From assembly GCA_947475275.1 (NCBI GenBank), contig CANJNE010000005.1, forward strand, positions 1 to 55,575: a stretch of DNA of 55,575 nucleotides, written 5' to 3'. This DNA is from Flavobacteriales bacterium (GTDB taxonomy: Bacteria > Bacteroidota > Bacteroidia > Flavobacteriales_D > Crocinitomicaceae). A program made the position numbers and the translations under genes. Below the pieces are notes generated by a model, which saw only the letters and a list, made by a program, of their open reading frames with translations, ran no database searches and had not been told where the DNA came from. Of the stretch, positions 45,843 to 54,957 are shown piece by piece; position 1 is the stretch's first letter, and each line of letters starts with the position of its first letter.

Positions 45843-48563
45843 TTATCGAACCAACTGAAAGAAAGTTTCTCCATCTTTCTCCGTTCCATCTAGTCCCTTG
45901 ACATAATATTTAACAAAATAGGTTCCTTCGGTTGCTGGATTTCCATTTACGAAACCATCCCATCCTTCATTTAATTCATCAATCGTATACATCAAAAGAC
46001 CCCATCTATTCAAAATCTCCGCTTTAAACAGAACTCCATTCTCTACATGAATAATGTATTCCTCATTTGCATCATCACCATTTGGAGTAAAGATATTCGG
46101 AACATCAAAAGTCATTTCAGGATAAGGAATAACCTCAATAGAATCTAAAAATACACTATCACAAATTCCATTAGACGCAGTGAGTGAAATGTAATAAACA
46201 CCCGGCTGAACATATTCTGAGAACTGGTTGCTAAAATCATTTACTGTATTGGTATTTCCATTACCAAATTCCCAAACAAAAGAATTCGAAAATGTCGAAT
46301 TATTTATAAAATCAACTGATAATGGAGCATAACCAAAATAGGTGGAAGCCATATAATCAGGAATTGGCAATGGCAGAACCGTAACAACAACTTCCGCTTC
46401 TGATACACATCCTTGTGAGACTCCTGCTACCTGAAATGTTTGACTACCTGAAGGCACAAAAGGTATCCCATTAGCTATACTAGGACTCCATGTAATCTGA
46501 TTTGCACCTGAAGCATAAAGTACTATCGATTCACCAAAACATATTAAAGTATCATTAGAAACTACCAATTCAGGAATAGGATTGACCGTAGCAGCAACAT
46601 TAACAGGGTTACTAACGCAACCATTTTCAGTAACCATTAAACCATACTGACCAGTTCCATTTATTGAGGTATTTTCAATAATTGGATTCTGATCATTTGA
46701 ATTAAATCCACTTGGACCTGTCCATTGATAGCTGTCAAAACCACTAGAAGAGGAAAAAATTAAACTATCGCCTGCACAAATGTCATTATCAAAAATGCTC
46801 GGATCTGCCACTGGAACAGGATTGACACCAATGATAATAGTATCTTGAATTTGTGTAGCGCATCCATCATCTGACAAGATGATGAGGATATATTCTCCTG
46901 GAAGATTACCAAGGTTGAAACTCGAGGGATCACTAAGGACAGGTTGTGGTAAACCATCAATACTGTAAAAAATGGAAACAAGTCCAGTCCCAATAACGGA
47001 AATAGTAATATCATCTATTACCTCACCATCGCAATACTGACCTCCACCTGATAGATCAGCAATAATTGGAGATGGAAAAGCCTCTACAGTAGCTGAACCA
47101 GAGAATGAACCTGTACAAAGCGTGGTATCAGTAACAGAAACAATTGTATAAATACCGTCAGCAGGATCAATTAGCGAGGTATCCGAATAAACTACAATTG
47201 GCGTTTGAGGAATTCCATTAAATGCGTAGAAAATGGTTACCGGAAAATTCCCTGTTACATCAAAATCAACGGTTGGAATAGTATCACCAAGACAATAATT
47301 CCCACCCCCTGAAATTGTCGCTACTGGACATGGACAAGGTGGTATATTAACCGTAATACTCGCTGCACAAGAATCAGAACCATTCGTATATACTACATTG
47401 TATGTACTCGTAGATGTTATCCCCAAATTTTGAAGCGGATTATCCACATTTTGCGGTGTATATGTGTAATTATACCAATAGGGCTGACAATTTGCTAAAG
47501 AGGTAATTGTTACATTATCCAAGCCCCAGTGGTCGTTTTGAGCGCCAGAGGAACCCGTTTGTGCCCAATGAATAATTGTTGCCGGTGTTTGCGCCACAAG
47601 CGGAATGGTGTAACAATACTGATTCCAACTGGTCATTTGAGGATCAGTTCCACCGCTTTGAGTATTATTCCCAACACCTGCTGGCCCAAAATATTCTAAA
47701 GTTGTCCAACTCGCACCTCCGTTGGTACTGTATTCCAAATAAACTCCTTCGTCTGGCAAATCAATACCTTCGCAAGGACTAGGCGCACCTTGGGTGGCAA
47801 AATCTAAATAGAAACAAATTTCACCTCCGCAAGACAAGTCCAGTGGAATTGTTTGAATAATTCTTGGATGTTGGGCAGAACTTCCCATCCACAAGTATGT
47901 TCCGCCGTCGACAGATGGGTCACATGGGTTATCAAATGAGGCAGCCACATTAGAGGTCCATCCTGTACCAGCATTTCCAAAATCGAAATCATTATCTAAT
48001 GCCAAGATAGATGCACCTTGACCTTCAGCAATTAAACTGATTTGACCACCATTACAATCCAAAACACCAGGTGAAAAACATTGACCGTTTCCAATAAATA
48101 AATTATTTCCTACTGTTGGGCTCGGTCCGGCTTGAAAAACAACGTTGCCTTCTCCATCAGTAAGAGAATAACTACATTCAGAAGGCCAACTTCCAGCTGT
48201 GAGGTAATTGACTACAATAACCTGCGCATCACAAACTGGTACTAAAATTTCAGAACCATAACCTGTCGCCGAATAAGGCCCATATGTAACACCATTTACT
48301 ACAATACTCATTGATGCTCCATTCCAGCCGTCCCCGTAGCTATCAAACATTTCTAATAAATATTCACAACAACCACCCTGAACAGTAGGCACTTGAGAAC
48401 TTAGATTTACTTGACAAGGAGTTGAACATGCAGGACAACTTCCCCCACAATCAACACCTGTTTCGTTTCCATTCTGAATACCATCGTTACAGGTTTGGGT
48501 ATAAAAATGGCCAGCTGTCAGAAATGTAAAAATAAAAACCGATATGTATCTCAAAGTCTTCAT
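45843..48563 (-). CDS. Large secreted protein with type B (gliding-motility-type) T9SS C-terminal domain
   Basis: The 906 residues start with a signal peptide (to about residue 22) and a Cys-rich Ca-type stretch (CNDGIQNGNETGVDCGGSCP), followed by a domain with FDSYGDGWNGASMSIVVNG, a beta-sandwich with an expected glycan- or protein-binding shape (about 190-370), and repeated Ig/SprB-like and PKD-like segments (GGGNYCLGDTIP, WTGPSGFNSNDQNP, YMASTYFGYAPLSVDFINN). The C-terminus (about 815-906) is a CHU_C-type sorting domain: IFTPNGDDANEEYIIH, ILNRWGLLMYT, GTYFVKYY. This directs export by type IX secretion. It overlaps the upstream gene by 4 bases. Confidence 0.88.
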   Translation of the reverse strand: MKTLRYISVFIFTFLTAGHFYTQTCNDGIQNGNETGVDCGGSCPACSTPCQVNLSSQVPTVQGGCCEYLLEMFDSYGDGWNGASMSIVVNGVTYGPYSATGYGSEILVPVCDAQVIVVNYLTAGSWPSECSYSLTDGEGNVVFQAGPSPTVGNNLFIGNGQCFSPGVLDCNGGQISLIAEGQGASILALDNDFDFGNAGTGWTSNVAASFDNPCDPSVDGGTYLWMGSSAQHPRIIQTIPLDLSCGGEICFYLDFATQGAPSPCEGIDLPDEGVYLEYSTNGGASWTTLEYFGPAGVGNNTQSGGTDPQMTSWNQYCYTIPLVAQTPATIIHWAQTGSSGAQNDHWGLDNVTITSLANCQPYWYNYTYTPQNVDNPLQNLGITSTSTYNVVYTNGSDSCAASITVNIPPCPCPVATISGGGNYCLGDTIPTVDFDVTGNFPVTIFYAFNGIPQTPIVVYSDTSLIDPADGIYTIVSVTDTTLCTGSFSGSATVEAFPSPIIADLSGGGQYCDGEVIDDITISVIGTGLVSIFYSIDGLPQPVLSDPSSFNLGNLPGEYILIILSDDGCATQIQDTIIIGVNPVPVADPSIFDNDICAGDSLIFSSSSGFDSYQWTGPSGFNSNDQNPIIENTSINGTGQYGLMVTENGCVSNPVNVAATVNPIPELVVSNDTLICFGESIVLYASGANQITWSPSIANGIPFVPSGSQTFQVAGVSQGCVSEAEVVVTVLPLPIPDYMASTYFGYAPLSVDFINNSTFSNSFVWEFGNGNTNTVNDFSNQFSEYVQPGVYYISLTASNGICDSVFLDSIEVIPYPEMTFDVPNIFTPNGDDANEEYIIHVENGVLFKAEILNRWGLLMYTIDELNEGWDGFVNGNPATEGTYFVKYYVKGLDGTEKDGETFFQLVR

Positions 48564-49003
48564 TTTTGAATTGTAAGATTTTCAATACTAATTCTGGTTA
48601 ACTGAGCATTTCCTTTGTATGCAGCATCAATAAATTTTGAAAAAACTACAAATCGCTGATCAAAAAAGTCACAATTTCCTGTTTGAATAGCATTAGATAA
48701 CAATTCTAACTCAAAGGTATATTCCTCTGGATATTCACATGTTTTACAAATACCATTGTAATATAAATTAGGTTGCCAACTTAATTTTATTTTTTCGGGG
48801 CTTCGATTTATAAATGTTAAGATTAAAACTTCTTGGTCAAAGCCGATATTCGGAAAACAATTCACTTTTTCATAACTCACAGAAATAATTGAATCTTCAA
48901 AAAGAATTCCTGAATCACCAATTACTTGATCTTGTATATTATTCTTCTGAGCAATGGCTATGACACTCATTAGAAAAAACGATATAAGTAGTGTATATTT
49001 CAA
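48560..49003 (-). CDS. Small secreted protein upstream of the T9SS cargo (unknown)
   Basis: The 147 residues begin with a signal peptide (MKYTLLISFFLMSVIAIA, cut before QKNN). The mature part is beta-rich with four cysteines (KVNCFPNIG, GICKTCEYP, TGNCDFF) that could form two disulfides. I do not recognise a family. The start is TTG at 49003, because no ATG lies between the upstream in-frame stop and the signal peptide. Its stop overlaps the 906-residue cargo start (ATGA), so the two are translated together and probably act together. Confidence 0.7.
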   Translation of the reverse strand: MKYTLLISFFLMSVIAIAQKNNIQDQVIGDSGILFEDSIISVSYEKVNCFPNIGFDQEVLILTFINRSPEKIKLSWQPNLYYNGICKTCEYPEEYTFELELLSNAIQTGNCDFFDQRFVVFSKFIDAAYKGNAQLTRISIENLTIQK

Positions 49004-49114
49004 TATGAAGTTAAATTAAACAAATTCAATGAACATTTGACGAGAATAGCTCCCAAAAAGTTGCAAAAACATTCAGTTAATTCAATTAAATATTTAGTCT
49101 CAGATTATAACCAC

Positions 49115-49597
49115 TTAAGGTTTAATTAGCAGACAAACTGCATAAGCTTTTATAGCAGAACGTTTTCCAAAAGAATCAACTTGTTCGTGAGTGGTAGCTT
49201 TAATAGAAATCCGATCCAATTCAACCTCTAGTAACTTTGAAATTACTTCCATCATTTCAGGAATATGAGGATTTAATTTAGGTTTTTCAAGAACCACGGT
49301 TGAATCGATATTTTGAACTTGGTATCCTTTATTTTTAATGATGCTGAATACTTTCGCCAATAAAATTTTTGAATCTACTCCTTTATATTGAGGATCCGTA
49401 TCAGGAAAATGAAAACCAATATCTCTCAAATTTAATGCGCCAAGTAGCGCGTCGCAAATAGCATGAAGCAGCACATCAGCATCCGAATGACCTACGCTAC
49501 CTAAATCGGATTCAATTTTTTTTCCTCCAACATAAAGTTCGTGAGTGTCAGCTAAACGGTGCACATCTATACCAAATCCAACGCGAATATCTTTCAT
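49115..49597 (-). CDS. ispF: 2-C-methyl-D-erythritol 2,4-cyclodiphosphate synthase IspF
   Basis: IspF makes the cyclic diphosphate in the MEP isoprenoid pathway. The 160 residues show GFGIDVHRLADTHELYVGGKKI (zinc ligands Asp and His), GHSDADVLLHAICDALLGAL (His), IGFHFPDTDPQYK and TTHEQVDSFGKRSAIKAYAVCLL. The length is usual. It lies 3 bases after porV, so it is in the same transcript as T9SS genes, which is an odd pairing. No other MEP genes are in the window. Confidence 0.97.
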   Translation of the reverse strand: MKDIRVGFGIDVHRLADTHELYVGGKKIESDLGSVGHSDADVLLHAICDALLGALNLRDIGFHFPDTDPQYKGVDSKILLAKVFSIIKNKGYQVQNIDSTVVLEKPKLNPHIPEMMEVISKLLEVELDRISIKATTHEQVDSFGKRSAIKAYAVCLLIKP

Positions 49598-49600
49598 TTG

Positions 49601-50896
49601 CTATTCTGGAGCTGAACTTGAAGAAGAACGGCTTCCTCCAAAATGGTATCTTAAGGTAAACCTTAATGTATTCGCTAAAGGACTTTGACGCGTTACAGCA
49701 GCAAGATAAGAAACATCGATTCCCAGCATATTATATCTGAAACCAATACCTGCATTGAAATACTGACGATTCCCCTTGTTCTTATTTTCATAGAAATATC
49801 CTGCTCGAATTGCTAAGACATTATTGTACCAATATTCGAGACCAGCGCATATATTTATCTCCGCAAGTTCTTCCTTAAATCTTGAACCTTTAACAACTTG
49901 ATATGTTCCATCGGCATTTTGAATGTAATCTCCATTATCATCGACAGCTACCGTTCCTGGAGCATCATAAAATGATTGAAACATCCCAGATATAATCCCA
50001 ACATCATCTGACTTTCCAGCCAACATGGTATAGTCATCTGATTGACCATCTCCATCAGCATCAACAAAATCATAAAAAGCCGGAGTTGGAACAAGCAATT
50101 TTTGTAAATCGATAGCAAACAAAAGACTATTATATCCATCTAATTCTGCCTTGAAAGAGTTTCCAATTTTCAAATTCATAGGAAGAAAATCTCTGGATTG
50201 TAATTCAGAATAAGCAATTTTATTTCCGATATTATTTAGTGTTGCAGCAAAAGTGTAAGTACCATCTATATTACCAATTTCAGCTTCATCGTTTAAATAT
50301 GTAAATGAAATATCTGTTGCACCTGCTACTCCAGCCTTCGTATTAACTCCAGCAACAGTTAATCCACCGGTTAAATTCGAATAGATAAACTTACCATTTA
50401 TTCCAACACTTGTTTTATCACTCAACTGAAAGGCGTAACCTCCCGTAAGTTCAAATTCACTTGGCTTGTCGTCACGTATTACATTTCCACTTGCATCGGT
50501 GAATGTAATTTCACCCAAACTAAAAAATCTCAAAGCACCAGTTACGGCTGATCGTTCACCAATTTTTCCATATCCTGACAAGTAAGACAAGTGAATATCA
50601 TTGGTTAATTGTCTTAACCAAGGTGTGTAAGACATGCTTAATTCAGCCTTTTCTTTGGCAAAAATCAACATCGAGGTATTCCAATAAACTGAATTCGAAT
50701 TTGCACTCAAAGCTGTTCCTGCATCCCCCATTCCACCAGCTCTAGAGTCAGGGGTAATAGCAACAAAAGGGACAGCGGTGGTAATTGTATTTAATTGTAA
50801 ATCATTATCTGTAGCTCCTGAAGTCGGTTGAGCATATGTGTATTGCGATACTAACAAAACAACCAGAACAACAAAATAGTGAATCTTCTTCATCAT
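49601..50896 (-). CDS. porV: Type IX secretion system outer-membrane protein PorV (LptO)
   Basis: PorV is a 14-strand FadL-like outer-membrane barrel that carries cargo from the translocon to the PorU sortase. The 431 residues begin with a signal peptide (cut before QPTSG) and the family stretches VPFVAITPDSRAGGMGDAGTA, SVYWNTSMLIFA, WLRQLTNDIHLSYLSGYGK, and a C-terminal YHFGG. These match PorV/LptO. It follows porU by about 51 bases, with a TATATTTG element in the gap, and is followed directly by ispF. A doubled ATG (MMKK) makes the start at 50896 or 50893. Confidence 0.95.
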   Translation of the reverse strand: MMKKIHYFVVLVVLLVSQYTYAQPTSGATDNDLQLNTITTAVPFVAITPDSRAGGMGDAGTALSANSNSVYWNTSMLIFAKEKAELSMSYTPWLRQLTNDIHLSYLSGYGKIGERSAVTGALRFFSLGEITFTDASGNVIRDDKPSEFELTGGYAFQLSDKTSVGINGKFIYSNLTGGLTVAGVNTKAGVAGATDISFTYLNDEAEIGNIDGTYTFAATLNNIGNKIAYSELQSRDFLPMNLKIGNSFKAELDGYNSLLFAIDLQKLLVPTPAFYDFVDADGDGQSDDYTMLAGKSDDVGIISGMFQSFYDAPGTVAVDDNGDYIQNADGTYQVVKGSRFKEELAEINICAGLEYWYNNVLAIRAGYFYENKNKGNRQYFNAGIGFRYNMLGIDVSYLAAVTRQSPLANTLRFTLRYHFGGSRSSSSSAPE

Positions 50897-50915
50897 CTGT
50901 GCATTTATTTAAAGG

Positions 50916-50923
50916 CAAATATA
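50916..50923 (-). promoter_or_regulatory. -7 element (TATATTTG) between porU and porV
   Basis: The minus strand reads TATATTTG, an exact TAnnTTTG, 19 bases ahead of the porV ATG. It suggests a separate internal promoter, letting porV-ispF be expressed without porU. No clear -33 box is seen. Confidence 0.45.
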
Positions 50924-50947
50924 AGCAATTCCTTGTGCTTAATTCAC

Positions 50948-53900
50948 TTATTTTAATAAAACTAATTTTTCACTTTTTTCGGCAATTTTACCGTCATGTG
51001 ATTTTACTTTCAATGTGTAAACATATACACCTTTAGCTAATTGATCTCCGAATTCATCTCGACCATCCCAAGGAATTCCCTCTGATCGAAACCCCTCTGT
51101 TTTTACATTTTGATTGATGGTTCGAACCAATTTACCAGAAACGGTGAGAATTTGAACTTGCACTTCTAAGTCAGAGCAAATTTGATTGTGCTCAAAATAA
51201 AATGATGTATTTGTTGTAAATGGATTTGGATAATTCAACACATGATCCAAAACAATATCAGTTGCTTCTTGAACTACAAATTCAATCTTAGCTTCTGATG
51301 AATTGTTGTTGACATCCCATACCTTAAGAGATAAGGTGTGTATCCCTTTATCTAATGTTGGCAATTGATAACTTAATTTGCCAGATTGGTAAGAGTCCAA
51401 ATCAGCTGTGTAATACGTATTCAAAACAATTGGATTAGAGGTGTTTTCATCAAGCACAGCGGTAAGATCATGCCCAATGCCATTACCAACTGTATTGATT
51501 CCGTTTTCATCAAACAAATGAGCTAGAATAATAGGCGATTCATTGGTTATCCCTCCATCTACAAAATTTTCATCGTTCATGAATAAATCAATCTCTGGAC
51601 CTACAACATCATTTATCCCATTTGGATCTATTCCTCCGATTACAAAGCGATTATCGCTTCCACCGGCATCAATTAATGAGTTCGCAGCATAATAGCTTAT
51701 TTTTCCATTACCGAAAGAAAAATCTATATCCTTAGGGACTACGAACGAAAATTCAAAATAACCATTAGAAACACTAGATTGACCTTTGTACACAACATTC
51801 TTTTGTAATTCGAAAGGAATTTCTGGCGAATCAGGATCCTGACCTAAAGTGTACTTCGTTTTAATTTTATCAAAAATTGATGGTGACAAAATACCATTAA
51901 AATTATTCAAAACGTTTCCATTCCAATCTTCTAAATGACCTTTAATTGTCATTTTACTTAATGCACGAACGGTGTCCGAAGCAAGAGCTGGATGAATTCC
52001 GTTGATACTATCAGTAACAATTCTATATCTCGGCAAAGCTAATTTTAAAGCTGGGTCACCGATTAAAGTAAAACTTCTTTTGTTTTCAGAGGACCCCGAA
52101 GCATTTTTTGTTAGCCTCATTATTTCTCCAAAAGACAGTGGCTCGTTTTCTGAATCGCGCTCAAATACATTTTCAAAAAACTTTTTACCCGTGATGGTAT
52201 TCACTCCAAAAAATACAGATCTCGTTGTAGTCATCAGAGCAATTGCTCCACCTAACGGATTTAAAGAAACCCACTCACCTGCAGAAACGCGATTAGGATC
52301 GTCAAACTTTGTAAATTCACAAGTAGCAGAAACAAACAAATTCAACCGATTGATATTTTTCCAATCTTGAATCTGAGGAACCGTTACAATTCTCTCTTCA
52401 GCAAGACCAACCTCTCCACCATGTCCAACATAATTTACCACCAAGGCCCCATTTTCCACTCTATCCGTGATTGCTTCAAAAACGTCAGGATATCTTTGAC
52501 CACCTGCGGAAGTTTCTTGGGTGTATGCATCTGAATAAAGTTTATCACAATTCATTTCTGGATGATTTGTTTTAACCTCTAAATATTGAGGCTCCGTGTC
52601 CTGCTGAACAAAATATCCACCTTCTTCATCATCGGCAATTTGAACAAATTTCAAACGCCAATCTCCAAAAGTGCTTAACGTTCCGTTACTTATATCGCAA
52701 GAATTTCCTGTATTTGAGCTAATGAATAAATTCGATCCATTTTTCAAATAATGTTCAATCTTATCAACCTGTTCTTTAGCCATTTGATTATCCGAAATCA
52801 ACAACCTTCCAACACCGATATCCAATAAATCCGAAGGGCCAATTGATTCATTGTCATCCAACATACCAAAATAGTCATCAGCAACCATAGCAGAAATATG
52901 GTTCTCTCCATTTGGAAACTCATAAGTTGGAACGAAATAATTATTATTAGCAACTCTATTTTTAGGGTCATAGGTGGCATCCCCGAAAAGCAAGAGGTAT
53001 TTAGGCATGAGTTGCTGATTTCCAGCCGCTCTATCATAGAACATTTTCGCAAACATTTTTAATGCCGTTGGATCTAACATTCCTGAACTGTACTCATTGT
53101 ATACTTGCTCTGTGGTTACTAAATGAACAGAAAGTCCATTTGTTTCATGAAGCTGAGCCAAACGGTTTGCTTGTACAATGAAATCAGGATGTGTAATAAT
53201 TAAATAATCTGCCTGCTCCAAACCATGCAAATTCTGATTAAGAACATACCCAACAAAAGACGGCGTTAAAAAACTTACTCCATTGGATGCAACGAATTCT
53301 TTTAAACTATCCAATTCAGATTTGAAACGAAATAATCCGGTTGTATTTTCTCCTTGAATTAAAAATGGATGGTGTCTATCTGTTATATCCCAAACAAAAC
53401 CAGTACTCGGAAAAGCTGACAACTCAAATTCACCAACAGTACCAACACCAATGGTCGATAAATCTCTAAAGTTCAATTGTTGTCCATAAAAATTGAGAGA
53501 TCTTCGAGTATTTAAAGTAATTCTATCAAGATAAACAAGAGTGCTCGGAGAATTTCTTGTTATCGTAATTTTGAAATTCAGCGCAGAAGAACCGGTATTA
53601 AAAGTATGAGACTTTTGAGAGGTAACATAATCCGAAGAAACTGATGGTAAACTGAAGGCTCCCAAAACGGTATTATTTAATGTATACTTTTGCTCAGTTC
53701 CTGAAGTTGATCTGGCATTCGTTGCAATTGAAGTATTGAAGCTTGAGGGATAAGTGCTAACAATATTTGGCACATTAAAACTGAAAGTCTGTTCCAATTC
53801 GATGTCAAATAGTTCCCCATACCAACGTTGCCCTCCTTTTACAAGGTTAACATCATCATATTCATATATGTCAAAGTAAGAATAAGTGTTTATTGTATGA

Positions 53901-54793
53901 GTTGGTAAGGATCCTACTGTTGCTGCAGGAATAATTCTTTCAGGAGTCTCGTTAGCATTGATGTTTATAAAGTAACATGATACGTCAGAATAAACATTTT
54001 TCTGACGATCAAATGATGAAGATCCATTAGCATGCCATCGGTCAGGTCCCCAAGCATAGAATAAAATATAATCACCGTCATCAAAGCTTCCATCTCCACC
54101 TCCAACAATCTGAATAGAATTTTTAGCCAAATCATCCGTTCTATATTCAGAATTGAGTTCAGGAAGCATCCCATCTCCATTACCATAAATATTAATGTGA
54201 TTAGGGTTTAATCCAGAGGTTTGAATTCCGCAACTTTCCAAAAAGGCATTGTCTATCTTGTAAACCCCATCTTTGGTAACAGCTATCTTATACCAATCAC
54301 CCGAACCTACACTTAAAGCAGAATTGCTAACAAAATCTTTTTCTACTGAATTGATGTTATTTGCTTCTTTAACTTCTAATTCAACGGCTGTAATTCTATT
54401 TAAAACACCATTCTTGAACACGTAAGGTTGCATGTAAAACACCAGTTGAGACTCGCCCATCGATTTAGTAACCTTTAATTCATTGTTCAGTGACTCTGTA
54501 AATGAGATATCTAAATTCTGAAAATACTTTACATCTTCAACTGGTGCAGGAACCAATTGAAAAGATTTTAATTCCACCTGATAATTTGAACTTTTCAGGT
54601 TGGATGTCCAATAAAATGAAGGAACCCCATGGTCATAATCTTGACCTGTAATCACCGGCCTTTTAAGCTCTTTTTCGTTGTATAAAAAGAGTTCTGATTG
54701 CTGCCAATCGATGTTTAAACTGACTATTTCTTGAGAAAACAATAGGCCAAAAGGACTTAGAAATAAAATTAAACAAAAAAAGGAAAAACGCAT
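50948..54793 (-). CDS. porU: Type IX secretion system sortase PorU (C25 peptidase)
   Basis: PorU removes the C-terminal signal of T9SS cargo and links the protein to A-LPS or releases it. I place the start at the ATG at 54793 (1281 residues), which gives a signal peptide at once (MRFSFFCLILFLSPFGLLFS, cut before QEIV); a longer reading to 54949 adds 52 residues with no signal character. The C25 peptidase domain runs from about 540 to 930, with catalytic His in YVGHGGEVG (about 793) and Cys in SATCEFTKF (about 824). The end holds a sorting-type domain (LNYPNPFTTNTSF, FGDQLAKGVYVYTLK) of its own. It is divergent from a PorP/SprF-like gene. Confidence 0.94.
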   Translation of the reverse strand: MRFSFFCLILFLSPFGLLFSQEIVSLNIDWQQSELFLYNEKELKRPVITGQDYDHGVPSFYWTSNLKSSNYQVELKSFQLVPAPVEDVKYFQNLDISFTESLNNELKVTKSMGESQLVFYMQPYVFKNGVLNRITAVELEVKEANNINSVEKDFVSNSALSVGSGDWYKIAVTKDGVYKIDNAFLESCGIQTSGLNPNHINIYGNGDGMLPELNSEYRTDDLAKNSIQIVGGGDGSFDDGDYILFYAWGPDRWHANGSSSFDRQKNVYSDVSCYFININANETPERIIPAATVGSLPTHTINTYSYFDIYEYDDVNLVKGGQRWYGELFDIELEQTFSFNVPNIVSTYPSSFNTSIATNARSTSGTEQKYTLNNTVLGAFSLPSVSSDYVTSQKSHTFNTGSSALNFKITITRNSPSTLVYLDRITLNTRRSLNFYGQQLNFRDLSTIGVGTVGEFELSAFPSTGFVWDITDRHHPFLIQGENTTGLFRFKSELDSLKEFVASNGVSFLTPSFVGYVLNQNLHGLEQADYLIITHPDFIVQANRLAQLHETNGLSVHLVTTEQVYNEYSSGMLDPTALKMFAKMFYDRAAGNQQLMPKYLLLFGDATYDPKNRVANNNYFVPTYEFPNGENHISAMVADDYFGMLDDNESIGPSDLLDIGVGRLLISDNQMAKEQVDKIEHYLKNGSNLFISSNTGNSCDISNGTLSTFGDWRLKFVQIADDEEGGYFVQQDTEPQYLEVKTNHPEMNCDKLYSDAYTQETSAGGQRYPDVFEAITDRVENGALVVNYVGHGGEVGLAEERIVTVPQIQDWKNINRLNLFVSATCEFTKFDDPNRVSAGEWVSLNPLGGAIALMTTTRSVFFGVNTITGKKFFENVFERDSENEPLSFGEIMRLTKNASGSSENKRSFTLIGDPALKLALPRYRIVTDSINGIHPALASDTVRALSKMTIKGHLEDWNGNVLNNFNGILSPSIFDKIKTKYTLGQDPDSPEIPFELQKNVVYKGQSSVSNGYFEFSFVVPKDIDFSFGNGKISYYAANSLIDAGGSDNRFVIGGIDPNGINDVVGPEIDLFMNDENFVDGGITNESPIILAHLFDENGINTVGNGIGHDLTAVLDENTSNPIVLNTYYTADLDSYQSGKLSYQLPTLDKGIHTLSLKVWDVNNNSSEAKIEFVVQEATDIVLDHVLNYPNPFTTNTSFYFEHNQICSDLEVQVQILTVSGKLVRTINQNVKTEGFRSEGIPWDGRDEFGDQLAKGVYVYTLKVKSHDGKIAEKSEKLVLLK

Positions 54794-54891
54794 GACGGTA
54801 AAATATTCTCGTAAATTTAAAATTATTATGCAAAATGCAGGACTCGAAAAAAACGAATCATTTGTTGTTTTATTTTGTTGGAATTGCAATA

Positions 54892-54926
54892 TTTGTAACC
54901 TTAAATGAAAAATTGCGTTATCTTTG
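54892..54926 (+). promoter_or_regulatory. Probable promoter for the PorP/SprF-like gene
   Basis: TTTG at 54892-54895 and TATCTTTG at 54919-54926 match the -33 and -7 elements, with 23 bases between them (at the long end of normal). The ATG at 54958 is 31 bases further on. This lies in the 164-base divergent region shared with porU. Confidence 0.55.
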
Positions 54927-54957
54927 GTCAGATTTCGCGATTTAGACATACTTATAA

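Noticed and set aside
54793-54949. N-terminal extension of porU to a start at 54949
   Set aside because: The extra 52 residues have no signal character, while the ATG at 54793 gives a signal peptide at once and a family-length protein.
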